Below, one piece after another: positions 17,330 through 26,855 of a DNA stretch of 64,000 nucleotides. The first letter of the stretch is position 1. Each line of letters starts with the position of its first letter. The stretch is from Celeribacter marinus (GTDB taxonomy: Bacteria; Pseudomonadota; Alphaproteobacteria; Rhodobacterales; Rhodobacteraceae), in NCBI RefSeq assembly GCF_001308265.1, contig NZ_CP012023.1, forward strand, positions 3,032,706 through 3,096,705, written 5' to 3'. Made by a program: the position numbers and the translations under genes. The notes under the pieces are model-generated. The model worked only from the letters and a program-made list of their open reading frames with translations. It did not search any database and was not told where the DNA came from.

Positions 17330-17914
17330 CTACATCTGCGGAATTTTCTCGTCCCGCGCTGTGTAGTCAACAATTTGCGCAATCCGCTTGGTCCGTGTTT
17401 GTGGTGTTTTGGCCAGCTTCACCCAACGTAACAAATTACGCCTGTAAGACGGCGCGCTGTCATCGAAGTTCTGCGCCGCAATCGGTTTGCCATCAAGTGC
17501 CGCGCGCAAATCGTCGGGCACGATCAGTGCATCCACATCCGCCCAATAGTCCCAAAGCCCGTTTTCTTTGGACGCTGCAATTGAATTTAGCCCTGCAACG
17601 GTCATTCGCCCATCCGCAATCAGCCGCGAGGCGCGGTCTTTGTAGCTTTTGGCCCATGCTTGGGTCTGGCGCGGTCCGATTATTTGCATTGTGCGGTCAT
17701 CATCCAACTTGCGGCGGATGCCGTCGATCCACCCGAATGCAATAACCTCATCCAAGATGTCCTGTGTGGAGACATATTTGTTGGGCACGCTTTTCTTAAA
17801 CGTCACCAGCCAGATGTTTTCAGACTGGGTGTGATGCGCTGTCAGCCAATCGCGCAGCTCTGCGACGGAGCTAACCGTCACTTTCTCAAAACGGTCTGTC
17901 GGGATACCGGCCAT
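17330..17914 (-). CDS. YdeI/OmpD-associated family protein
   Basis: A 194-aa protein of the YdeI (OmpD-associated) family. Hallmarks are the ELRDWLTAHH start, WLVTFKK, and FGWIDGIRRKLDDDRTMQIIGPRQTQAWAKSYKDR in the middle. The C-terminus has the usual RRNLLRWVKLAKTPQTRTKRI helix. Family members are small soluble proteins of uncertain function, sometimes linked with stress or antimicrobial-peptide resistance. Its ATG shares one base with the RND pump stop (TAATG), so it is probably the last gene of the efflux operon. Confidence 0.88.
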   Translation of the reverse strand: MAGIPTDRFEKVTVSSVAELRDWLTAHHTQSENIWLVTFKKSVPNKYVSTQDILDEVIAFGWIDGIRRKLDDDRTMQIIGPRQTQAWAKSYKDRASRLIADGRMTVAGLNSIAASKENGLWDYWADVDALIVPDDLRAALDGKPIAAQNFDDSAPSYRRNLLRWVKLAKTPQTRTKRIAQIVDYTARDEKIPQM

Positions 17915-20900
17915 TACGCCACTGCCAGTGCGCTGGCGGCACGTTTGTCCGCGCGTCGTTCTTTGCGCAAATATGTATGGTAGAGCACCGGCACGCCGAT
18001 CAGCGTCAGGATGGACGCGAAGCCCAAACCACCCATAATTGTCACCGCCATCGCCGCAAAGAACCCGTCGGCCAGCAATGGGAGCATCCCAAGAATTGTG
18101 GTGCCGGCGGCCAGCACGACAGGGCGCAAACGACTAACACTTGCAGTGATGATCGCCTTGTACTGCGGGAGTCCTTCGGCCTTTTGCGCATCGATTTCCT
18201 CGACCAGCACAATGGCGTTTTTGATCAACATGCCAGATAGGGATAACAGTCCCAGCATCGCCGTAAAGCTGAACGCAAGGTTTGCATAAAGCAGGCCAAG
18301 CGCCACACCATTGATCGCCATTGGCACAATCGTCCAGATCACCGCAGTCTGGCGCAGTTTGCCGAACAACAGGACCGTGATCAGCAGCATAGTGCCGAAT
18401 GCCAATGGCATTTGGCGGCCCAGCGACGCTTGCGCCTCGCCTGCGCTTTCAAACTCACCACCCCATTCAAGGCGGTAACCGACGGGCAGATCGATCGCTT
18501 CGATTAGGGGGCGGATTTCACCAAAAACGGTTGGTGGTGTTAGCCCGTCGATGACGTTCGCTTGCACGGTGATTGTCGCGACACGGTTACGCCGCTCAAT
18601 GACTGGGTCTTCAGCCACTACGGCAAATCCGTCGATGACTTGGCTTAACGGCAGATAGCCCCCGATGGCGTTAGAATAAACAATCTGGTCCAGAAGTTGC
18701 CCGTCGCGGGCCGTTTCACTGCGCGGGGTCCGCACGATAATGTCGATCAAGCGGTCTCGTTCGCGGAAGGTGCCCGCGGGTATCCCGTTCGTGGCCAGTG
18801 CAATGGCATTTGCCACATCGCTGCGCGCAATCCCGGCGGCTTGTGCGCGATCTTCGGCATAAATCGGGCGCGTGACAATTTCGCGTTCGCGCCAGTCGCT
18901 GTGTTCACTATGCAAAAGGGGCGTGGCCGTGCGCAGAATGTCTTCGGCTTGCAATGCCAGCATACGCAAAACCTCTGGATCAGGGCCGGAAAAACGCGCC
19001 TCAATGTCGGAGCTAACGGGCGGTCCGTAAATTATCCGTTTCGTTTGCAGTTCAGCCCATGGCAGCGCTTCGATACCGAACTGGTCCAGCTCGGCGCGCA
19101 AGGCAGGAATCGCCTCTGGCGATGTGGCGCGGATCACCAGTTGCCCGTAAGAGCTGTCGCGGCGCGCCGGGTTATAGGTCAGGATGAACCGCGTCAGGCC
19201 TTGGCCAATAGTCGCCGTCACATCTGCAACATCATCGCGGGCCAAAAGCCAGTCTTCAATGACTTTCAAATCGTTTGAAACTTCGCCAATTGCGGTGCCT
19301 TGAGCCGCCTTATACTCGAGGTAAAACAGCGGCGTCGTCGCGGGTGGAAAGAACTGTTGCTTGACCTGCGCAAAGGCCATCACGCACGCGACAGTCGTGC
19401 CGATTAACCCTGCAATGACCAACCATCGCAGCTTGAGCGCCCAGCGGACGACGCCACCATAGGCGCGAAAAACAGGGCCGTCATAGCCAGTATCATCACC
19501 GACCAAACCGCCCGTTTTGAACAAGTAGTGACCCAACAGCGGCGTCACCGTCACGGCGACAAACCATGACAGCAACAGCGAGATCGCGATGACTGCAAAC
19601 AGCGAAAACATGAACTCGCCCGTGGCGTCAGGTGACAGACCAATCCCCGCAAAGGCCATAATGCCAATAATCGTCGCCCCCAGCAGTGGAATCTGGGTTT
19701 TCTTTGAAGCAGTATCGGCGGCCTCGCGCGAGGAGCGGCCTTTGCGCATTTCCTGCTGCATGCCTTCAGCGATGACGATGCCGTTATCGACCAGCATACC
19801 CATCGCGATAATCAATGCACCAAGGCTGATCCGCTCAACTTTGACGTCAAACAAATACATGAAAAAGAAGGTGGATGTGACAGTCAGCAACAGCGACACG
19901 CCAACGACAACAGCAGCGCGCGGTCCCATAAACAGTGCCAGAACACCGATCACGACGCCCACAGACATCGCCAGCGACACTAGGAAACTGCCGTTGGCAT
20001 CGTCCACCACGCGATGTTGTTCGTAGATAGGCGTGACCGTGACGCCCACCGGCAAAAGTTCTTCAAGAACATCCAGTTCCGCCTCAACGCGCTGACCGAC
20101 GTTCACGATATTCTCAGATAACAAGCCAGACACGCCAAGGGTAAACACCTCTTGACCGTTGTGGCGAAGAATGTGTTCGGGATCGTCGACACGACCGCGG
20201 CTGACTTGGGCGATATCAAGCAGGTTCAGAACCTCACCCTGAAATCCGAACGTCAGGCCGCTGATCTCGCTTACGCTATCCTCGGCAGAGGGGCCTTGAA
20301 TGCGCAGATTGGCGCTTCCGTTGCTGACAAATCCTGTTGGATTAATTGCAGTTGACGCGCTGATCGCCCCGATGATCAGCCCCGGATCAATGCCAAGGGA
20401 GGATACGATCTGCGAGGATGGTTCGACAAAAATCGCTTCTTCCGGCAGGCCCTGAATTTCAACGTTTGCCACGCCTTCGACCGTTAACAGATCGCGGCGC
20501 ATAAAGGTTGCGATGTCCCATCTTTCGGCGTCCGAAAACCCGGGCGCTGATACGGCATATAAAATGCCAAAGACGTCTCCGAAATCGTCATTCACGATTG
20601 ACGGCAAAGCACCTGTGGGTAGCGCTCCACGAGCGTCAGCAACACGGTCGCGCAGGTCATCCCAAATCTGGGGGAGCTCGTCACCGCCGAACTGGTCCTC
20701 TACTTCGACCTCTATGACGGAACTGCCTTGCGTGTTGCGCGATGTAACAGTCTTGATCTCATCCATCTGCTGGATTTCGGCTTCCAGCACTTCTGATATT
20801 TCTGTCGCCACCTCTGCCGCTGTCGCACCCGGATAAGGCGTGATGACCAATGCAGATTTGAGGGTGAATGTCGGGTCTTCCAGTTTGCCGACCGACAAAT

Positions 20901-20985
20901 AACCCACCGCGCCACCGATCAGCGCGAAAATCATGAAAAGCCAGGTGTAGATCGGATATTCAATTGAGAACCGCGCGATTTTCAT
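17914..20985 (-). CDS. RND efflux pump inner-membrane transporter
   Basis: A 1023-aa AcrB/HAE1-type proton-driven exporter, normal length, with two repeats each of a first membrane helix, a large periplasmic loop and five or six further helices. The first-repeat helix-4 region (GMLVDNGIVIAEGM) contains the conserved Asp of the proton relay, and the second repeat has GMLIKNAIVLVEEID. ATG 20985 is chosen because GGAGTAGG precedes it; an ATG at 21000 would overlap the adaptor gene. It follows the membrane-fusion protein by 4 bases. No outer-membrane channel gene is adjacent. Substrates cannot be predicted. Confidence 0.94.
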   Translation of the reverse strand: MKIARFSIEYPIYTWLFMIFALIGGAVGYLSVGKLEDPTFTLKSALVITPYPGATAAEVATEISEVLEAEIQQMDEIKTVTSRNTQGSSVIEVEVEDQFGGDELPQIWDDLRDRVADARGALPTGALPSIVNDDFGDVFGILYAVSAPGFSDAERWDIATFMRRDLLTVEGVANVEIQGLPEEAIFVEPSSQIVSSLGIDPGLIIGAISASTAINPTGFVSNGSANLRIQGPSAEDSVSEISGLTFGFQGEVLNLLDIAQVSRGRVDDPEHILRHNGQEVFTLGVSGLLSENIVNVGQRVEAELDVLEELLPVGVTVTPIYEQHRVVDDANGSFLVSLAMSVGVVIGVLALFMGPRAAVVVGVSLLLTVTSTFFFMYLFDVKVERISLGALIIAMGMLVDNGIVIAEGMQQEMRKGRSSREAADTASKKTQIPLLGATIIGIMAFAGIGLSPDATGEFMFSLFAVIAISLLLSWFVAVTVTPLLGHYLFKTGGLVGDDTGYDGPVFRAYGGVVRWALKLRWLVIAGLIGTTVACVMAFAQVKQQFFPPATTPLFYLEYKAAQGTAIGEVSNDLKVIEDWLLARDDVADVTATIGQGLTRFILTYNPARRDSSYGQLVIRATSPEAIPALRAELDQFGIEALPWAELQTKRIIYGPPVSSDIEARFSGPDPEVLRMLALQAEDILRTATPLLHSEHSDWREREIVTRPIYAEDRAQAAGIARSDVANAIALATNGIPAGTFRERDRLIDIIVRTPRSETARDGQLLDQIVYSNAIGGYLPLSQVIDGFAVVAEDPVIERRNRVATITVQANVIDGLTPPTVFGEIRPLIEAIDLPVGYRLEWGGEFESAGEAQASLGRQMPLAFGTMLLITVLLFGKLRQTAVIWTIVPMAINGVALGLLYANLAFSFTAMLGLLSLSGMLIKNAIVLVEEIDAQKAEGLPQYKAIITASVSRLRPVVLAAGTTILGMLPLLADGFFAAMAVTIMGGLGFASILTLIGVPVLYHTYLRKERRADKRAASALAVA

Positions 20986-20989
20986 CAAC

Positions 20990-22066
20990 CTACTCCACAC
21001 TCATGCCGGTGAAGGGGCGTACGGTTTCGCCATCGCGCAGCATTTGGATACCTGCGCCGACGATCCACAGGTCTGGACCAACGCCGGTAACAGTGATCTG
21101 CGCACCATTGGCTGAGGCCACATTTACAGGCACCAAGCCAACTGTTCCGTTTTTACCTTCAGCATTGGGTGTGTAGATCATGACCTGCGCACCATCGTTG
21201 GTCATCGTCACGGCTGATGGCGGCAGCGTAATCGCCGTTGCATCGCGGTCCCGCAGGCGTGCAGTCACAGTCATTGAAGCGCCCGGAATAATTGCCGTGG
21301 GCACCTGAGTGGACGGCAAGGCCAAAGTGACACGGTAGCTTTGACCGATACTTTGCGTCTCTGCGTTGAATTCGCGCAAGGTCAGCGGCACTTCGCCCTC
21401 AAACAGGGGGGATGTGCCGACAAATCTGATACCTTCAACATCAGATAGGCTTTGAAACAGCCGCTCTGGCACGTCGATTTCAACGCGAACTTCCGACATG
21501 TCATGCAAGCGCACGATGGGTTGGCCCGGCGATACATTCGCGAAATTGGGCGTCAAACGAGATGCCACCAGCGCGCGGAATGGGGCGTGGAGTGCTGCGT
21601 CCTCAAGCGCATCTGTGGCCTCGCGCAGCGCCAAAGCGGCCAGATCACGCGCCGTTTCTGCATTTTCGGCCTGCGTTGCCGAGGCCACGTTTGACTGGAC
21701 GAGGGTTTGCGCGCGTGTCAGATCACGATTGGTTTGGGCGAGCTGTAGGGTCGCACGCTCGACTGCACGCTCAAACGGGGCCAAATCCATCGCCGCAATT
21801 TGGACACCGTCGTCCAGAAACTGGCCTTCTTGGGCATCAAACATGATCAACCGCCCACCGACCTCAAACGACAGATCAACTGTTTCGCGCGCCGCTACCT
21901 GACCGAAAAACACACGCTCGAGCTGTACTGCGCCACCCCCGGCCTGAATGAGCTTAACCGCCCGTATAGGTGCTGTGTCGCCCGACGGTGTCAAATCTTC
22001 GGTGTCTTGGGCGTGCGCTGGAACTGATAGGGCAAGAGTGACTAAGAGTAAGATGGTCGCTTTCAT
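20990..22066 (-). CDS. RND efflux membrane-fusion (adaptor) protein
   Basis: A 358-aa HlyD/AcrA-type periplasmic adaptor. It has a Sec signal (MKATILLLVTLALSVPAHA), a lipoyl-like half motif (VDLSFEVGGRL) near residue 63, a coiled-coil hairpin (~95-145, Ala/Gln/Arg-rich), a second half motif, and beta-barrel and membrane-proximal domains. No lipobox Cys is present, so it is probably soluble or peripheral. First gene of the minus-strand pump operon, divergent from a TetR regulator with two operator-like palindromes between them. Confidence 0.92.
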   Translation of the reverse strand: MKATILLLVTLALSVPAHAQDTEDLTPSGDTAPIRAVKLIQAGGGAVQLERVFFGQVAARETVDLSFEVGGRLIMFDAQEGQFLDDGVQIAAMDLAPFERAVERATLQLAQTNRDLTRAQTLVQSNVASATQAENAETARDLAALALREATDALEDAALHAPFRALVASRLTPNFANVSPGQPIVRLHDMSEVRVEIDVPERLFQSLSDVEGIRFVGTSPLFEGEVPLTLREFNAETQSIGQSYRVTLALPSTQVPTAIIPGASMTVTARLRDRDATAITLPPSAVTMTNDGAQVMIYTPNAEGKNGTVGLVPVNVASANGAQITVTGVGPDLWIVGAGIQMLRDGETVRPFTGMSVE

Positions 22067-22084
22067 CAGGTGGCTTTCTGCATG

Positions 22085-22148
22085 GGTACTGCGCCGTACC
22101 TAGAGCATGCCACCAAGACGGCAAGTTAAAAGAGTACGGAGCAGTACT
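22085..22148. promoter_or_regulatory. Twin inverted operators between efflux operon and TetR gene
   Basis: GGTACTGCGCCGTACC (22085-22100) and AGTACGGAGCAGTACT (22133-22148) are near-palindromes. The reverse complement of the second contains GTACTGCTCCGTAC, which matches GTACTGCGCCGTAC of the first at 13 of 14 bases. They are therefore two inverted copies of one operator, one near each divergent gene. This fits TetR control of both the pump and itself. Confidence 0.75.
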
Positions 22149-22182
22149 TTTCTTTTTGCACCACGCGGCTTAGGTGTGTTTT

Positions 22183-22785
22183 ATGAGCAAGCAACCTCCA
22201 CACGACCGCATTCTGCACACGGCACGCCGGCTGTTTTTCGAACACGGCTTTGAAAAAGTGTCCACGGATCTGCTTGCACGCGAGGCGGCAGTGTCCAAAG
22301 CGTCAATCTACCGGCACTTTGAAAACATGGCCGATATCCTGCGCTGTGTGACCGAAGCCGAGGCAGTGAAATTCCGTGAACTGACCCCGCCCAAAACCGA
22401 AACGATCCCGGAACTTCGTGAGGCCTTGATCCAATACGGCACTAAGCTTCTGACGTTTCTGAACGCCGCCGACACGATGGAATTTACGCGTCTGATGCAC
22501 GAAGAGGCGCGCGGTAATCCACATATCGGACAGACCTTCTTTGATGCGGCCTACGGTCAGACACAAAAGGACTTTGCTCTGATGTTCCAATCGGCGCAAA
22601 CGCAGGGCGTTTTGTCTGATGCTACTGACCCGATGGATATAGCCGAAGACCTGATGGGCCTGCTCGAAGGTCTGGGGATGGTGCGCGTGCAATTGGGCGT
22701 CATCAAGGTGCCATACATCGACGTCGAAAAGCGCACGACGCGCGCAGTGGACACAATTTTGCGCATGCATGAAGTAACACCGTAA
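22183..22785 (+). CDS. TetR/AcrR-family transcriptional repressor
   Basis: A 200-aa regulator. The N-terminal HTH (residues ~8-52: RILHTARRLFFEHGFEKVSTDLLA, then AAVSKASIYRHFENM) is a textbook TetR DNA-binding domain, and the C-terminal all-helical domain is the AefR-like/TetR_C type. ATG 22183 is preferred to a GTG three codons earlier. It is divergent from the RND pump operon and probably represses it by binding the twin operators, with release when the pump substrate binds. Confidence 0.92.
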   Translation: MSKQPPHDRILHTARRLFFEHGFEKVSTDLLAREAAVSKASIYRHFENMADILRCVTEAEAVKFRELTPPKTETIPELREALIQYGTKLLTFLNAADTMEFTRLMHEEARGNPHIGQTFFDAAYGQTQKDFALMFQSAQTQGVLSDATDPMDIAEDLMGLLEGLGMVRVQLGVIKVPYIDVEKRTTRAVDTILRMHEVTP

Positions 22786-22791
22786 GCCTGC

Positions 22792-23487
22792 ATGCAATCA
22801 TGGATGGCCCCAATGACCCTGATCTCTGACACGTCGTTCAACCTCTTGGCCCAGCTTGCGCAGAACAACACCAAAGACTGGTATGATGCGCATAAGGCGG
22901 ATATCAAAATCCACTGTTTGATCCCTTTTGGCGAGATGCTTGAGCATGTTTCAAACCGTTTAATCAACAGCCCGCTCCCGCTTGAAGGAAGCGCGAAAAC
23001 GATGTTTCGCATGAACCGCGACGTGCGTTTTTCCAAACACAAGAGCCCTTACAAGACATCCGTTTCCGGGCTTTTGACACCAAGTGGAACCAAAACCGAA
23101 ACGGCCGGCATGGTTTACGCTGAACTGAATGCGACAGGCGGTTGGGTCGCGGGCGGGTTTTACCGGTTGCCGACAGCCCAGCTTAGCCTAATCAGACAGC
23201 GCATTGTCGATGAGACGTCAGCGTACCAAGCAATCTTAGATGGGCTGGCGGACGCTGGAACAGAGCTTGCCGACATCGACCGGCTGACGCGGATGCCCAA
23301 AGGCTTCAGTGATTGCGAAGATCACCCAAATGCCGAAGACATCAAACGCAAAAGCTTCATTGTACGCGTGGATATTCCAAAAGAAGTTTGGTTAAACGGA
23401 GACGTCACCGGCATTATCGCAGGCCTCGCACGGCATGCAGTGCCATTGATCCGGTTTGGCAAAGCAGCATTGGTGAAACCTGCTTAA
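22792..23487 (+). CDS. DUF2461 (TIGR02453) family protein
   Basis: A 231-aa protein (224 if the ATG at 22813 is used, which I consider equally likely because neither has a good ribosome site). Family features are the NNTKDWYDAHK motif near the N-terminus, FRMNRDVRFSKHKSPYKT around residue 72, and GGFYRLP in the middle. The function of DUF2461 is unknown. It starts 6 bases after the TetR stop, so it may be cotranscribed with the regulator, but no functional link is known. Confidence 0.88.
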   Translation: MQSWMAPMTLISDTSFNLLAQLAQNNTKDWYDAHKADIKIHCLIPFGEMLEHVSNRLINSPLPLEGSAKTMFRMNRDVRFSKHKSPYKTSVSGLLTPSGTKTETAGMVYAELNATGGWVAGGFYRLPTAQLSLIRQRIVDETSAYQAILDGLADAGTELADIDRLTRMPKGFSDCEDHPNAEDIKRKSFIVRVDIPKEVWLNGDVTGIIAGLARHAVPLIRFGKAALVKPA

Positions 23488-23749
23488 AGACATCCGACTT
23501 CATAGCTGCTTTAAAGACAATTTGCTGCATACTAAGACTCTGCAACCATCTAGCCGCTCGTAAGCGGCCGTTGGTACAGCTATGGTGAATGGCAGCTCCG
23601 TCCCGCGACCTGTAAGTTCGCCGCTTGATCCATGCTGCCACCTGCACGAATGGCCGGTTGTTCTGCTGCGCGACAGCATGAAGATTTTCGCTCATGCCGC
23701 ATTTCTCCCGCTGCGAGCGCACGCAGCATGAAAACAAAATGGCCGGGTC
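23488..23749. other. Non-coding gap between DUF2461 gene and IS1182 element
   Basis: About 260 bases without a convincing gene. It contains a small perfect hairpin GCCGCTCGTAAGCGGC (23553-23568) 66 bases after the stop, a possible weak terminator without a T-run. Confidence 0.4.
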
Positions 23750-25294
23750 GGGCTAATTCTGTTGAAAAACTCTTGTTGATTTGAAGGCCTTTGGCTGATT
23801 CAATTCCCCTATAAAAGCGGGGGATTTGGCGATGATGGGACCGAGGCAGGAAGCGCAAGCGGCGCTGTTTTACGAGTTCTCTCTGGAAGATCACGTCCCG
23901 CAAGATCATCTGCTGCGGTCCATTGATCGGTTTGTCGATCTCAGTGATATCCGCAAGTATCTGTCCGAGTTTTACAGCCACACAGGCCGCCCATCGATTG
24001 ATCCTGAGCTGCTGATCCGGATGCTTTTGGTGGGGTATTGCTTTGGCATCAGGTCCGAACGGCGGCTGTGCGAAGAGGTGCATCTGAACCTCGCGTATCG
24101 CTGGTTTTGCCGCCTTGATCTGTCTGATCCGATCCGAAATCATTCCACGTTCTCAAAGAACCGCCACGGGCGTTTCCGTGAGAGCGCGCTGCTGCGCCAT
24201 CTGTTTGAAAAGACTGTGGCGCGGTGCATCGCCGACGGTTTGGTGAGTGGGCAACGGCTTGCTGCAGATGCCAGCTTAATCGAAGCTGACGCCAACAAAC
24301 AGAACTCTACGCCAAAGGGAGACTGGGACCGTAGCGCCATTGATCCAACGGAGGCACCACGCGCCGTTCGCGAGTATCTCAACGTGCTGGATGACGCTGC
24401 CTTTGGTGCAGCATCTGAGGTTGAGCCCAAGTTCACCTCCCATTCTGACCCCTCCAGTCAATGGACGGCGGCACGTAAAGGCCCAGCATTCTTTGCCTAT
24501 TCCACCAACTATCTGATAGATACCGATCACAGTGTGATCGTCGACGTCGAAGGAACGAGGTCAATCCGGCAGGCGGAAGTTGGGTCCGTGCGCACCATGT
24601 TGGATAGGATCAAGCATCGGCATGATTTGGATCCCGAACGCCTCATTGCAGATAGCGCTTATGGATCGGGGCCAATGCTTGGATGGCTGGTTGATCGTAA
24701 GATCAGTCCCCACATTCCGGTTCTGGACAAAGCCGGTCGAACCGACGGCACCTGGAGCCGTGCCGACTTTGAATGGGACGCCGAAAACAACCAATACATC
24801 TGCCCAGAGGGCGAGCCTTTGAAGCAGTTCCGGCGCAATTACTCGGACCCGAACCGTGGCCCGACTGGCAAAGGCGTCGCCAAGTATCAGGCGCTGAAAC
24901 ACACCTGCCAAGCCTGCCCATCGAAGATGCAGTGTTGCCCGAATGCTGACGCTCGAAAGATCACCCGCGAAGAACACGAAGACGCCCGTCAGGTTGCCCG
25001 CGACATTGCCAAAACCAAGCAATACGAAATCTCAATGCGGCTCCGCAAAAAGGTCGAGATGCTGTTCGCCCACCTAAAACGCATTCTTGGATTAGGACGG
25101 CTCCGATTGCGCGGACCGTGCGGCGCAAATGACGAATTCCTGCTCGCCGCAACCGCCCAAAACCTCCGAAAACTGGCGAAGATCTTTCCTGCGCCGCAGC
25201 AAACGCGCAAAGCCTGATAAGAAAGGCGCTCGCGCCGCATCCAAAGCGCGACTTTCTGCGCGCGCAACACGTTGTTTTTCCACAGAATCGGCTC
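23750..25294 (+). mobile_element. IS1182-family insertion sequence (about 1.5 kb)
   Basis: One transposase gene flanked by inverted ends: left ATTCTGTTGAAAAAC (23756-23770) against right GTTTTTCCACAGAAT (25274-25288), one mismatch. The similarity seems to extend outward through GGGCTA/GAGCCG, so outer limits are given as 23750-25294 and are approximate. No clear target duplication could be read. Inserted between a DUF2461 gene and an MFS gene. Confidence 0.82.
23832..25217 (+). CDS. IS1182-family DDE transposase
   Basis: About 461 aa, full length for the family. The N-terminal DUF772 domain (RPSIDPELLIRMLLVGYCFGIRSERRL) is followed by a DDE core: LAADASLIEADANK near residue 145 (first Asp), LIADSAYGSG near 276 (second Asp) and a C-terminal KKVEMLFAHLKRILGLGRLRLRG with the catalytic Glu. 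A Cys cluster (CQACPSKMQCCP) lies near residue 365, usual for IS1182. ATG 23832 is chosen; a TTG two codons earlier is also open. It looks intact. Confidence 0.94.
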   Translation: MMGPRQEAQAALFYEFSLEDHVPQDHLLRSIDRFVDLSDIRKYLSEFYSHTGRPSIDPELLIRMLLVGYCFGIRSERRLCEEVHLNLAYRWFCRLDLSDPIRNHSTFSKNRHGRFRESALLRHLFEKTVARCIADGLVSGQRLAADASLIEADANKQNSTPKGDWDRSAIDPTEAPRAVREYLNVLDDAAFGAASEVEPKFTSHSDPSSQWTAARKGPAFFAYSTNYLIDTDHSVIVDVEGTRSIRQAEVGSVRTMLDRIKHRHDLDPERLIADSAYGSGPMLGWLVDRKISPHIPVLDKAGRTDGTWSRADFEWDAENNQYICPEGEPLKQFRRNYSDPNRGPTGKGVAKYQALKHTCQACPSKMQCCPNADARKITREEHEDARQVARDIAKTKQYEISMRLRKKVEMLFAHLKRILGLGRLRLRGPCGANDEFLLAATAQNLRKLAKIFPAPQQTRKA

Positions 25295-25445
25295 AGAGCG
25301 GCCTTTCGCTGCGGGATGAACCGAGGTCCGCTAAGCGAACGAAGCTGGCCGTCGCATGCCAAATCTGAACCTATGCGAATTGTCTGTCTTCCACGAACAG
25401 TGATGTTCAGGGGTCATCGGTGCGATCATTAGGCTGATGCATGAC

Positions 25446-26669
25446 TCACGAATTAGAGCTTAGCTCTGCACGCGCCAGTGCGCCTGGTTCCTCTCGTATG
25501 GGGAGGTGGATAAGCGCGGCCAAAAGGCCAAGTACTACGGCAGCCCACCACATAGGCGTGTAGTCCTGTGTTACATCATAAATGCGTCCACCTAACCACG
25601 CACCGACGAAACCGCCGGTCTGGTGGCTTAGGAAGACCAGTCCTGCGAGCGTTGAGAAGAACTTCAGTCCCTGTGTCTGTGCGACCAAGCCCATCGTCAG
25701 CGGCACAGTCGACAGCCACAAAAGCCCCATCAGCGCTGAGAAGATCAGCACGGTGACTTCGCTGACAGGTACAAGAATGAACGCCGCAATGACGAGTGCC
25801 CTCACGAAGTAGATACCGCTGAGAACACCTTTCTTGGAATATTTCTGACCTGACCATCCTGAGAGGAATGATCCCGCAATATTGAACAAGCCAATTAGTG
25901 CGAGCGACCATGCGCCGATCGATGCAGCCAGGCCCAGATCGACGACAAAGGCCGGCAGGTGTGTTTGGATGAAGGCGACGTGAAACCCACAAACGAAAAA
26001 GCCGAAGAAGAGGCAAAGATAGCTCCGGTCAGTAAATGCAATCGATAGCGCGCGGCCAAAATCGCCAGCGCTCGATCCCGATGCTGTTGGCTTTGAAGCT
26101 CTTGCGATGAAAATCAAGAATGGCAGGATCAGCGTAAAACTAAACCCAATTGCGATTAAGGCCGTCTGCCACCCTATCGCGCTGATCATCATGGTTGCTG
26201 TTGGCGCAGCCACAAACATCCCAAGTGAAGCCGCTGCCGTACCAAGACCGAGAATGAAGCTTCTGCGTTCGGGGCTCACAATCTTGCCAAGTGCACCGAT
26301 TACAATAGGAAATGATGCGGCACCGGTACCTGCACCAACTAGTATGCCGGTCAGGATAAATGCTATCGGATCAGTGGTCATGCCACGCAGCGCGAAGCCA
26401 ATCCCTGCGCAAATTGCACCAAAGGCAAGCACGCGTGCTGTACCATACCTGTCCGCAATCGCGCCTGCGATGGGCTGAGAAAAGCCCCATACAAGGGCCT
26501 GCACGCCAACGGAAAGCGAGAACGTCTCTCGCCCCCAACCAAGTTCACTCGACATGGGCGCGAGAAACACACCAAATGTCGCGGCAAACCCAAATCCCAG
26601 AAAGGCAATCATGCACCCGCCAAAAATGGCGGCATTCAATCCGACGGTTTTCGTATCATTGCTTGCCAT
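25446..26669 (-). CDS. MFS transporter
   Basis: A 407-aa major facilitator with about 12 hydrophobic helices. Features include a GVFLAPMSSELGWGRETFSLS first loop, the loop 2-3 motif (GAIADRYGTARVLAFG) with the conserved D-R-x-G pattern, and a repeat of the motif after helix 8 (GWSGQKYSKKGV). The first loop resembles oxalate/formate and monocarboxylate transporters of the OFA type, but the substrate cannot be assigned. ATG 26669 follows a purine-rich GGGGG. A longer frame upstream (to 26789) is not supported. Confidence 0.88.
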   Translation of the reverse strand: MASNDTKTVGLNAAIFGGCMIAFLGFGFAATFGVFLAPMSSELGWGRETFSLSVGVQALVWGFSQPIAGAIADRYGTARVLAFGAICAGIGFALRGMTTDPIAFILTGILVGAGTGAASFPIVIGALGKIVSPERRSFILGLGTAAASLGMFVAAPTATMMISAIGWQTALIAIGFSFTLILPFLIFIARASKPTASGSSAGDFGRALSIAFTDRSYLCLFFGFFVCGFHVAFIQTHLPAFVVDLGLAASIGAWSLALIGLFNIAGSFLSGWSGQKYSKKGVLSGIYFVRALVIAAFILVPVSEVTVLIFSALMGLLWLSTVPLTMGLVAQTQGLKFFSTLAGLVFLSHQTGGFVGAWLGGRIYDVTQDYTPMWWAAVVLGLLAALIHLPIREEPGALARAELSSNS

Positions 26670-26855
26670 AGGTACCCCCGCTACCGGCCGGATTATGCTG
26701 CCACTTACGGTCCTGCAAATCAACTGAACATATGCTCGATAATGGCCGTTTCGGGCTCGAAGCCGACCTCCGGTGCGATGCAGCATCATGTGCTATGATG
26801 TCTTGTCAACGTCGGGTTGTCGATGTGGGTGGGTGTGGTGGATGGAGGATCCATC

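Noticed and set aside
17155..17745. 196-codon plus-strand frame overlapping the YdeI-like gene
   Set aside because: Mostly antisense to the well-supported YdeI-family gene; composition looks random.
23580..24143. 187-codon minus-strand frame across the left IS1182 end
   Set aside because: Antisense to the transposase and crosses the IS boundary, so it cannot be an inherited gene.
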